Assembly: GCA_039934475.1 (NCBI GenBank)
Contig: JBDTMC010000510.1
Location: 1-5,477, forward strand
Direction of reading: 5' to 3'
From: JBDTMC01 sp039934475
GTDB taxonomy: Bacteria > Acidobacteriota > Terriglobia > Bryobacterales > Bryobacteraceae
Length of the DNA stretch: 5,477 bases
Position 1 is the first letter of the stretch; each line of letters begins with the position of its first letter. The notes below the pieces were generated by a model. It was not told the origin of the DNA. It ran no database searches and worked only from the letters and a program-made list of their open reading frames with translations. Shown piece after piece: positions 1-5,477 of the stretch. The translations under genes and the position numbers were made by a program.

Positions 1-395
1 CGATGAGCTTCAACCCGCGCTTCACAGTGGCCGGGGTAATCTCCGAACCGCTGCGCATCATGAACCTCGGCACGGACCGTGACCGCAGTGACGCCGCAGT
101 GGAACTACTACGGGCGGTGGGCCTGCCGGCGGAGTGCGCATCCCGTGGGCCGCGCCAGTTGAGCGGCGGTGAGAAGGCGCGCCTGGCCTTGGCACGGGCG
201 CTGGCGGCGGCCCCACAGATCGTTATCCTCGACGAGACCCTAACGCCTCTCGATGAATCCACACGGGATCGGATACTGGCGCTGCTCTGGCAATTGCAGA
301 CAGAGCGCGACTTAAGCTATATCATCGTTACCCACGATCTGGACCTTGCCGCCAGCGCCGCCGCCGAGATGGTTGTCCTCGGAGGGCAGCAGTAG
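1..395 (+). CDS. ABC transporter ATP-binding protein, peptide/nickel type (5'-truncated)
   Basis: This is the C-terminal portion of a cytoplasmic ATPase subunit that would power the two permeases downstream. The reading frame is open to the left edge, and the first visible residues (MSFNPRFTV, from base 3) match the stretch that directly follows the Q-loop in Opp/Dpp-type ATPases, so the ATG at 3 is internal and the Walker A half lies outside the window. Counting from that Met, the ABC signature LSGGE is at 53-57, Walker B IVILDE at 73-78 with the catalytic Glu at 78, the D-loop Asp at 84 and the switch His at 111. Two oddities: the usual DEPTSALD-like run reads DETLTPLD, as in divergent NikE/OppF-like subunits, and the protein stops soon after the H-loop, so the C-terminal oligopeptide/HPY extension common in this family is absent. 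The stop TAG overlaps the next gene's GTG by one base. The family call is firm; the substrate is not known. Confidence 0.93.
   Translation, partial: MSFNPRFTVAGVISEPLRIMNLGTDRDRSDAAVELLRAVGLPAECASRGPRQLSGGEKARLALARALAAAPQIVILDETLTPLDESTRDRILALLWQLQTERDLSYIIVTHDLDLAASAAAEMVVLGGQQ
381..386 (+). promoter_or_regulatory. Shine-Dalgarno site for the first permease
   Basis: GGAGGG lies 8 bases before the GTG at 395, inside the last codons of the ATPase gene. It is the strongest ribosome binding site seen at any start in the window. It supports GTG 395 as the true start, which also gives the expected permease N-terminus (MVRYLARR). Confidence 0.75.
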
Positions 396-1300
396 TGGTT
401 CGCTATCTCGCGCGGCGATGCTTGCATGCGTTTCTGCTCCTTGCGGCCGTTTCCGTTGCCACTTTCCTGCTGCTGAATCTGGCTCCTGGCGACTACTTCG
501 ACGAGGCCCGCTTGAACCCCAGCATCGCGCCGCAAACGATTCAGGCGTTACGTCACGCGCACGGTCTGGACGCAGCCATCGCCGTGCGTTACGCCCGCTG
601 GGCTCGCGCGGCCTTGACCGGAGATTTTGGAACTTCCGTGGCCTATGGAATGCCGGCCGCCCGCCTGCTACTGCCGCGCTGCCGGAACACGCTCCTACTC
701 ACCACTGTGACGCTGCTGGTCACGTGGTGCCTGGCGCTGCCGTTAGGCGTGTGGAGCGCCTCAATCAGGCGCGGCTGGCTCGATCGGCTTTCGTCCCTGG
801 CCGGCACTTCGATGTTGGCGGTGCCCGACGTAATACTAGCTCCCCTATTGCTACTGGCGGCGGCGCGCAGCGGCTGGCTGTCTCTCGGAGGGATACTCCT
901 GCCCGTCGTGGCGCTTACCGCGGGAGCCTTCCCCATCCTGTTACGCCACGTGCGGGCGACAATGCTCGAGGTCCTCGGAGAACCCTTCGTGCTGGCGGCA
1001 CGCGGCTTCGGCGTCCCTCGCCAGCGTCTGCTGTTCCACCACATTCTGCCTGCCGCCGCCAATCCACTCATCTCGCTGCTTGGACTTTCCGCCGGTAGTC
1101 TACTGAGTTCTTCGCTGCTCATTGAGGTGCTCTTCGGCTGGCCGGGGCTCGGGCCGCTGTTTCTGGAAGCGGTGGGCGCACACGATGCTCCGCTAGTCCT
1201 CGGCGTCGTCCTGCTCTCCGCTTCTCTTCTGGCCATTGCCAATCTACTGGCGGACCTGTTGCTGTACGCGGCTGATCCGAGGATTCGGCGAACATCATGA
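395..1300 (+). CDS. ABC transporter permease, DppB/OppB family
   Basis: Inner-membrane channel subunit of a peptide/nickel-type importer, pairing with the next gene's product. It has 301 residues, close to the usual size. It begins with the typical short positive N-terminus and a first membrane helix (about 11-28), then LAPGD (29-33), a periplasmic segment containing GDFGTS (76-81), and about five further hydrophobic segments (about 100-121, 134-157, 165-182, 225-245, 266-290). The EAA-type coupling loop that contacts the ATPase is AARGFGVP at 201-208 followed by ILP at 217-219. The family hallmarks FGWPGLG (247-253) and a C-terminal YAADPRIR (291-298) are both present. The GTG start overlaps the ATPase stop by one base (TAGTG) and has a good Shine-Dalgarno site, and the stop overlaps the next start (ATGA), so translation is probably coupled through the whole transporter block. 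Ligand specificity cannot be read from this subunit. Confidence 0.95.
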   Translation: MVRYLARRCLHAFLLLAAVSVATFLLLNLAPGDYFDEARLNPSIAPQTIQALRHAHGLDAAIAVRYARWARAALTGDFGTSVAYGMPAARLLLPRCRNTLLLTTVTLLVTWCLALPLGVWSASIRRGWLDRLSSLAGTSMLAVPDVILAPLLLLAAARSGWLSLGGILLPVVALTAGAFPILLRHVRATMLEVLGEPFVLAARGFGVPRQRLLFHHILPAAANPLISLLGLSAGSLLSSSLLIEVLFGWPGLGPLFLEAVGAHDAPLVLGVVLLSASLLAIANLLADLLLYAADPRIRRTS

Positions 1301-2100
1301 CCATCCGCGCCTGGATCCTGATGTTCTTCCTCGCAGCCCTCCTGGCGAGTGGACGATTCGCCCCGTTCGATCCGGCGGAACAGCACCGCGACTCGGCGTT
1401 TCAGGCGCCCAGCCGAACCTATCTTCTGGGCACGGATCAATACGGACGGGATCAGCTTTCGCGACTCCTCCACGGTGCCCGGTTGTCGCTGGTGTGCGCG
1501 GCAGCCGCAACAGCGATCGCGCTGGCGCTTGCCATCCTCCCGGGCACCATGGCCGGTTTCTACGGAGGGCTCCTCGACGAATTACTGATGCGCGGCACGG
1601 AACTCTTTCTAGCCCTACCGTGGCTCTACCTGCTGCTGGCCGCCCGGGCCACCTTGCCACTGAACCTGCCGCCGGAAACGACACTGCTCGTACTTTCTGC
1701 CGTCCTGGGCGCCGTCGGATGGGCGCGTCCGGCTCGCCTCCTCCGCGGTTTAGTACTGAGCCTGAAGGATCGCGACTTCGTCCAAGCCGCAAGAGGATTC
1801 GGGGCCTCCGACTGGTACCTCCTTCGAGTGCACATCCTGCCGCAGACAATGAGCGTCCTGAAAACCCAGGCGGGGCTGCTGTTTCCGCAGTTCGTGCTGG
1901 CCGAAGCAGTGTTGTCGCTCCTTGGCCTTGGCATTGGAGAACCGGCGCCAAGTTGGGGCTCCATGTTGTCCAGTCTGCGCGATCTCCAAGTACTCACCGA
2001 GTACTGGTGGATGGGCGCTCCCGCAGCCGCTCTTTTACTCGTTATGTTTCTCTGGAACTTTCTTATCGTGGTCACTTCGGATAGTACTTCCGGTACGTAG
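1297..2100 (+). CDS. ABC transporter permease, DppC/OppC family
   Basis: Second inner-membrane channel subunit. It has 267 residues, somewhat short for the family. The N-terminal helix (about 3-19) is followed by the hallmark LGTDQYGRD (44-52) and SRLLHGARLSL (55-65). The EAA-type loop is AARGFGAS (164-171) plus ILP (180-182), and EPAPSWGSML (215-224) is the usual family motif before the last helix (about 240-258). The start ATG overlaps the previous stop as ATGA; a weak GAGGA lies 13 bases upstream, so coupling is likely. The C-terminus is odd: after WNFL the protein ends IVVTSDSTSGT instead of the family's GDGLRDALDPR-like tail. In the +1 frame from about 2063 the DNA reads SWSLRIVLPVRR, which has L, R and L at the expected spacing, so an old frameshift or a sequence error is possible. 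The core is intact and is expected to work. Confidence 0.94.
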   Translation: MTIRAWILMFFLAALLASGRFAPFDPAEQHRDSAFQAPSRTYLLGTDQYGRDQLSRLLHGARLSLVCAAAATAIALALAILPGTMAGFYGGLLDELLMRGTELFLALPWLYLLLAARATLPLNLPPETTLLVLSAVLGAVGWARPARLLRGLVLSLKDRDFVQAARGFGASDWYLLRVHILPQTMSVLKTQAGLLFPQFVLAEAVLSLLGLGIGEPAPSWGSMLSSLRDLQVLTEYWWMGAPAAALLLVMFLWNFLIVVTSDSTSGT

Positions 2101-2149
2101 GAACTTTCGACGCAATTCATTGGAACGGCGTGGGATACAATGGTGGCCG
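2101..2149 (+). other. Only intergenic gap of the cluster (49 bases)
   Basis: It separates the permease block from the binding-protein gene. It holds GGAAC at 2122-2126, and a second GGAAC at 2100-2104 straddles its left edge; the two are 22 bases apart. A -10-like TACAAT is at 2136-2141, but no TTGACA-like -35 sits at 15-19 bases from it. Near the next start there is only GGTGG (2142-2146), 3 bases from the ATG and so too close for a normal ribosome site. No hairpin or terminator is seen, so read-through from the permeases is expected. Confidence 0.4.
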
Positions 2150-3883
2150 ATGCGCCATCCCCGGGCAATGGTACTCTCTGCCCTTCCTTTTTTCATGGTT
2201 CCGTTGTGCGCCGGAACTGCACCCAAAGAGGACCAGCTTACAGTCGCTGGTGAACCAGGGCGGCCCGGAGGACGAATCGTTGTCGCTCTTCGGGCACAAC
2301 CGAAAACTTTCAACCCAGTTGTCGTGTTGGACTCACCGACACGCGAAATCACACAGAGGATGAATGCTGACCTGATCTCCATCAACCGGGCCACTCAGAT
2401 CACGGAACCAGCTTTGGCGAAATCATGGACCGTTTCCAAAGACGGGCTGCACTATACCCTTCGGCTGCGGCAAGGGCTACGATTTTCCGACGGACACCCG
2501 TGCGACGCCTCCGATGTGGTGTTCAGCTTCCAGGTCTACTTGGACGAGAAGACCGGCTCGCCACAGCGCGACTTGTTGATCATTGATGACAAGCCTGTCG
2601 CGGTCAAACAGGTGGATGCCGGCACTGTGGTTTTCGATCTGGCGAAACCCTACGCAGCCGCCGAACGAATCTTCGATAGCGTCGCGATTCTGCCGCGTCA
2701 CTTACTGGAAAAGGCCTGGCGTGAGGGTAAGATCACCGAGGCCTGGACACTGGCGGTGACGCCCGAGTCCATTGCCGGCCTGGGGCCCTTCTGCCTGAAG
2801 GAATTCAAGCCGGGCGAGAAGGTGGTATTGCGGCGAAATCCCTACTATTGGAAAGTGGACCAGAAGGGCCGCCGTCTGCCCTATTTGGATGAGATCGAAT
2901 TCCAATTCGCCGGTTCCGAAGAGGCGCAGATCCTCCGTTTCTCGGCTGGCCAAGCCGACGTCCTGAACCGGCTGAGTTCTCGTGATTTTGCCTTCCTGGA
3001 GAAGGAGAAAGCCGCAAAAGGCTACCGTTTGGTGGACCTCGGTGAAGGCATGGAGTACAACTTCCTGTTCTTCAATCTCACACCGGATAAATCGCCCAAG
3101 TATCCGTGGTTCTCAAACCTTCAGTTCCGGAAGGCGATTTCCGCCGCCATTGATCGCGACGCTTTGGTTCGACTGGTCTACCAGGGCCGCGCCGTCCCCC
3201 TGTCGGGTCACGTGCCGCCAGGAAACCGGCGCTGGGTGAACGACCGATTGCCGAAGGCCGCGCGCTCCCTGGACCAGTCGCGCCAGTTGCTCAAGGCCGC
3301 CGGTTTTCGCTTGGCCGCCGATGGAACGCTTCAGGACAGCAACGGCAAGACGGTGGAATTCTCCATAGCCACCAGTGCCAGCAATCCGGAGAGGGTCCAG
3401 ATGGCGACGTTGATTCAAGACGACCTGCGCCAGTTGGGTATTCGTGTTCAGGTGGCGCCTATCGAATTCCGGACCTTGCTCGACAAGGTTCTGAACAAAC
3501 GGGATTTTGAAGCCGCGATCCTTTCCATGGGCAACGGCGATGCCGATCCGAATGCGGAGATGAACATCTGGCTTTCGTCCGGCGCGACGCACCTTTGGAA
3601 TCCCTCGCAAAAGCAGCCCGCCACAACGTGGGAGGCTGAAGTGGACCACTTGATGCACCAGCAAGTTGGTGTCCTGCAGTATGCGAAACGCAAACAGCTA
3701 TATGACCGGGTGCAGGAGATCGTCGCCGGGCAACTACCATTCCTCTTCCTCGTCAGCCCGAACGTCCTGGTGGCAGCCAGCGGAAAGATAGGCAATTTTC
3801 AAGCTGCCGTTCTCGACCATCACACACTTTGGAATGCAGACCGTCTCTTTATCCGCGAGACGGTTTCGCCGCCAGCGCGATGA
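2150..3883 (+). CDS. Extracellular solute-binding protein, family 5 (peptide/nickel type)
   Basis: The ligand-capturing component of the importer, acting outside the inner membrane. With the ATG at 2150 it has 577 residues, normal for the family. This start gives a Sec-type signal peptide: positive MRHPR, a hydrophobic core at about 7-19, and possible cleavage near 21-24. The ATG at 2168 (Met7) would cut away the positive end. Cys20 sits in VPLC, a poor lipobox, so a lipoprotein anchor is not supported. Family landmarks in order: GGRIVVAL (40-47), the conserved block LAKSW (89-93) to LRFSDG (110-115), GPFCLKEFKPGE (212-223) with RNPYYW (229-234), LPYLDEIEF (243-251), FRKAISAAIDRDALV (326-340), and GHVPP (353-357). 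The open frame continues 76 codons upstream, but that part overlaps the permease gene. Its stop overlaps the sigma-factor start as ATGA. Peptide is the likeliest ligand class, but this family also binds nickel chelates, sugars and other solutes, so the substrate is open. Confidence 0.93.
   Translation: MRHPRAMVLSALPFFMVPLCAGTAPKEDQLTVAGEPGRPGGRIVVALRAQPKTFNPVVVLDSPTREITQRMNADLISINRATQITEPALAKSWTVSKDGLHYTLRLRQGLRFSDGHPCDASDVVFSFQVYLDEKTGSPQRDLLIIDDKPVAVKQVDAGTVVFDLAKPYAAAERIFDSVAILPRHLLEKAWREGKITEAWTLAVTPESIAGLGPFCLKEFKPGEKVVLRRNPYYWKVDQKGRRLPYLDEIEFQFAGSEEAQILRFSAGQADVLNRLSSRDFAFLEKEKAAKGYRLVDLGEGMEYNFLFFNLTPDKSPKYPWFSNLQFRKAISAAIDRDALVRLVYQGRAVPLSGHVPPGNRRWVNDRLPKAARSLDQSRQLLKAAGFRLAADGTLQDSNGKTVEFSIATSASNPERVQMATLIQDDLRQLGIRVQVAPIEFRTLLDKVLNKRDFEAAILSMGNGDADPNAEMNIWLSSGATHLWNPSQKQPATTWEAEVDHLMHQQVGVLQYAKRKQLYDRVQEIVAGQLPFLFLVSPNVLVAASGKIGNFQAAVLDHHTLWNADRLFIRETVSPPAR
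3838..3866 (+). promoter_or_regulatory. Hairpin at the end of the binding-protein gene, before the sigma-factor start
   Basis: CCGTCTC (3841-3847) pairs perfectly with GAGACGG (3857-3863) across a 9-base loop. Three more pairs (A-T, G-U, A-T) extend the stem to 10. Only TTT follows, so it is not a convincing intrinsic terminator. It ends 13 bases before the sigma-factor ATG, and the spacer (3867-3879) has no Shine-Dalgarno-like purines. It could moderate transcript level or translation of the sigma gene, or could be a chance stem within coding sequence. Confidence 0.4.
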
Positions 3884-4473
3884 ATCAGGTTTTCCCGAAG
3901 CTCTTCAGCAAGGCAAAGGCGTCGTCGGACTGGTCCGACGAGGAACTGGTGGCGGCATGCATGAACGGCGACCAGGACGCCTGGGCGGCCTTAATCGATA
4001 AGTACAAGAACCTCGTCTATTCGGTTCCGGTGAAGTACCGTATGACGCCGGACGATGCCGCCGACATCTTTCAATCGGTTTGGGCTGAGTTGTACACAGA
4101 GCTGTCGAAGCTGCGCAGCGCTGGGGCGTTAAAGTCCTGGCTGGTGACAGTGGCGACGCATAAGTGTTATCACGCCACACGTAAGGCGCGGCGTCTGGAA
4201 TACACCGCCGAGCCGGACGTGGAACTCGTCGACCAACGGGCGCTGGTGGCGGAAGTTCGGGAGCAGGTTCAGCGGGAACAGATTCTGCGGGATGCGACAA
4301 CCCGCCTACCGGAACGATGCCGGATGATCGTGGAACTGCTGTTCTATCGGGACCCGCCGATCAGCTACGCGGACCTGGCTTCCCGGCTGGGCTTGGCCGA
4401 AGGTTCAATTGGCTTCATTCGAGGCAGATGCTTGCAGCGCTTGAGAAAGCAGCTAGAGCAAATGAGATTTTGA
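3880..4473 (+). CDS. ECF-like sigma-70 family RNA polymerase sigma factor
   Basis: A 197-residue two-domain sigma factor expected to direct RNA polymerase to a specific promoter set. Region 2 spans about 20-104: the DEELVAACMNGD start (20-31), AWAALIDKYKNLVY (34-47), the DIFQSVWAELY core-binding helix (62-72), and LKSWLVTVATHKCY (84-97) with the basic RKARR (101-105) near the -10-reading part. A linker of about 25 residues leads to region 4 (about 133-193): LPERCRMIV (143-151), then the helix-turn-helix ISYADLASRLGLAEGSIG (161-178) and the basic recognition end RGRCLQRLRKQ (181-191). No region 1.1 or 3 and no extra C-terminal sensor domain is seen, hence ECF-like. The ATG at 3880 is chosen because it overlaps the previous stop as ATGA; an in-frame ATG at 3829 would add 17 residues inside the binding-protein gene, and neither has a good Shine-Dalgarno site. 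The place where an anti-sigma gene often sits is taken by the TPR gene, overlapping as TGATG. Confidence 0.93.
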   Translation: MNQVFPKLFSKAKASSDWSDEELVAACMNGDQDAWAALIDKYKNLVYSVPVKYRMTPDDAADIFQSVWAELYTELSKLRSAGALKSWLVTVATHKCYHATRKARRLEYTAEPDVELVDQRALVAEVREQVQREQILRDATTRLPERCRMIVELLFYRDPPISYADLASRLGLAEGSIGFIRGRCLQRLRKQLEQMRF

Positions 4474-5477
4474 TGGATGTGACGGAGGCGATTTCGCGGT
4501 TGGCGGTGGAAGAAGACGCCACCGTTCGACAGGCGCTGCTGGAGTCCGTTCCGGAACTTAAGTCCACAGCCACGGTCGAACGGATGCATGCCGAAGTTCT
4601 GCGGTTGGTGTACACCAACGCCAATCAGGCAGAGCGAATTGCCGGGGCCGCGGAATGGATGGCGGCACAACTGGGAAGCGGTCGCGCGATTGGGTTGGCG
4701 CGTCGCGCCAGTGGGCACGTTGCTTACACGCGAACGCGGCATGAAGAAGCCGTGCGGCTGTACCGGGAAGCCGCCGAAGAGTTGGAAACGGCGGGCGAAG
4801 ACGTAGAGGTAGCAAGGACCATGAGCGGGGGCCTGCAGCCGCTGAGCCTGCTGGGCCGCTACGACGAGGCGTCCCTGTGGGCCGAAAGGGCTCGCTCGAT
4901 CTTTGAGGCGCACGGAGACGAACTGCGCCTGGCGCGCCTGGCGACCAACGTGGGCAACGTTTTGTATCGCCAGGATCGGTACAGGGAGGCGCTCGAGCAA
5001 TACCAGCGCGCTTACGATCTATTCCAAACGCGCGGCGAGCCCCTGGATGTCACGGCGGTGTTGAGCAACCTTGCGGTATGTCACATCAGCCTTGCGAACT
5101 TCAAGCAGGCACTCTCGTTTTACCGTCTGGCGCGAGGCCATGCGGCCGAGCACGGGCAGGACCTGCTGGTAGCCGGAGCCGACTACAACGTCGCGTATCT
5201 TTACTACCTTCGCGGCGACTATCTGCGCGCGATGGAACTATACCAGGAGAGCCGGCAGCACTGCGCCAAGGTAGGGGATGCCTACCACGAGGCGTTGTGT
5301 GACCTGGACGAATCCGAGATGTGCCTGGAATTGAACCTGAACCAGGAGGCTCGCTATTTGGCGCGCGGGGCGGCAACCGGATTTGAGAGTCTCGGCTTGC
5401 CCTACGAACGGGCCAAGGCACTGGCAAATCTTGCCTTAGCCGACAGCCGGCGTGGCGATTTCGATGCTTCCTTGCGG
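4473..5477 (+). CDS. TPR-repeat protein (3'-truncated)
   Basis: An open frame of exactly 335 codons runs from ATG 4473 to the right edge without a stop. The start overlaps the sigma-factor stop (TGATG), and the Shine-Dalgarno signal is weak, so coupling to the sigma gene is likely. There is no signal peptide or membrane segment; it should be cytoplasmic. After an N-terminal helical part (about 1-60), it consists of tetratricopeptide-like helix pairs of 40 residues, such as LATNVGNVLYRQDRYREALEQ (starting at 156; only the first 20-odd residues matter), LSNLAVCHISLANFKQAL (197-214) and YNVAYLYYLRGDYLRAMELY (238-257). A glycine ends helix B at 68, 108, 148, 188, 228, 268 and 308. Repeats of this length bind peptides or proteins in families such as kinesin light chain and Rap. 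The C-terminus is unseen; related architectures often carry an effector there, for example a CHAT protease-like domain, but nothing in the window shows this. It could equally be a pure TPR scaffold that controls the sigma factor. Confidence 0.88.
   Translation, partial: MDVTEAISRLAVEEDATVRQALLESVPELKSTATVERMHAEVLRLVYTNANQAERIAGAAEWMAAQLGSGRAIGLARRASGHVAYTRTRHEEAVRLYREAAEELETAGEDVEVARTMSGGLQPLSLLGRYDEASLWAERARSIFEAHGDELRLARLATNVGNVLYRQDRYREALEQYQRAYDLFQTRGEPLDVTAVLSNLAVCHISLANFKQALSFYRLARGHAAEHGQDLLVAGADYNVAYLYYLRGDYLRAMELYQESRQHCAKVGDAYHEALCDLDESEMCLELNLNQEARYLARGAATGFESLGLPYERAKALANLALADSRRGDFDASLR
4677..5396 (+). repeat. Six consecutive 40-residue TPR units (120-base period)
   Basis: Residues 69-308 of the TPR protein divide into six units of exactly 40 residues, each ending in Gly. 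Most carry the TPR pattern of small residues in helix A, a G/N-x-[YF] turn (GRY, DRY, ANF, GDY) and an Ala two to three residues later in helix B. A partial seventh unit continues to the window edge. The repeat is seen at protein level; the DNA copies have diverged. Confidence 0.8.

Noticed and set aside
346..1098. 250-codon plus-strand frame overlapping the first permease
   Set aside because: Its product is an Arg/Ala/Pro-rich low-complexity translation, while the overlapping frame encodes a complete permease.
643..1473. 276-codon minus-strand frame
   Set aside because: It lies opposite the two permease genes, which carry clear family motifs; its product is rich in Arg, Ser and Pro without a recognisable domain, as expected of an antisense frame in G+C-rich DNA.
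2136..2141. TACAAT as a housekeeping -10 promoter element before the binding-protein gene
   Set aside because: No TTGACA-like hexamer lies 15-19 bases upstream, and the predicted start would fall on the ATG itself, needing a leaderless message. One hexamer alone is weak evidence.
1922..2149. Longer N-terminus for the binding protein (start at 1922)
   Set aside because: It would overlap the permease by 179 bases and put the signal peptide far inside the protein. The ATG at 2150 gives a normal exported N-terminus.
2198..2212. Lipobox around Cys20 of the binding protein
   Set aside because: The residues before the Cys are V-P-L, whereas a lipobox needs a small residue (Gly/Ala/Ser) just before it; a plain signal peptide fits better.
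3838..3866. Intrinsic terminator between the transporter and the sigma factor
   Set aside because: The stem is good, but only three T residues follow, and the next gene starts within the stop codon of the previous one, which argues for read-through.
3829..3879. Sigma-factor start at ATG 3829
   Set aside because: It adds 17 residues with no sigma similarity and has no ribosome site; ATG 3880 forms the ATGA overlap used elsewhere in the cluster.
4365..5000. 211-codon minus-strand frame across the sigma-TPR junction
   Set aside because: It is antisense to region 4 of the sigma factor and to regular TPR units and has no recognisable motif.

Overview
The window is a single, fully plus-strand gene cluster in DNA that looks roughly 60% G+C by eye. 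No RNA gene, mobile element, CRISPR array or minus-strand gene can be supported. The taxon cannot be fixed from the sequence. A peptide-type ABC importer beside an ECF-type sigma factor and a TPR protein would suit a soil bacterium with large regulatory gene sets, such as an acidobacterium of the Solibacter/Bryobacter kind, but that is a guess from style and not from a marker gene.

Layout: 1-395 is the 3' part of an ABC-transporter ATPase. 395-1300 and 1297-2100 are the two permeases, DppB/OppB type and DppC/OppC type. 2101-2149 is the only intergenic gap. 2150-3883 is the family 5 (peptide/nickel type) extracellular solute-binding protein. 3880-4473 is a small ECF-like sigma-70 factor. 4473-5477 is the first 335 codons of a TPR-repeat protein that runs off the right edge.

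Four of the five gene junctions are stop/start overlaps: TAGTG at 393-397, ATGA at 1297-1300, ATGA at 3880-3883 and TGATG at 4471-4475. The natural reading is one polycistronic unit. In it, an importer for peptides or a similar small solute is translationally coupled to a sigma factor and a TPR protein. The binding protein would capture the ligand outside the inner membrane, the two permeases and the ATPase would import it, and the sigma factor with its TPR partner could convert its arrival, or some linked stress, into a transcriptional response. The transporter part is firm from family motifs; the link to signalling is inference from gene order and overlap.

The points most worth a second look are the importer-sigma-TPR coupling, which recalls peptide-import/TPR-receptor quorum systems but with an ECF-like sigma factor as the DNA-binding part; the exact 40-residue glycine period in the TPR protein; the missing C-terminal part of that protein, where an effector domain may lie; and a hairpin just before the sigma-factor start, which has no visible Shine-Dalgarno sequence.
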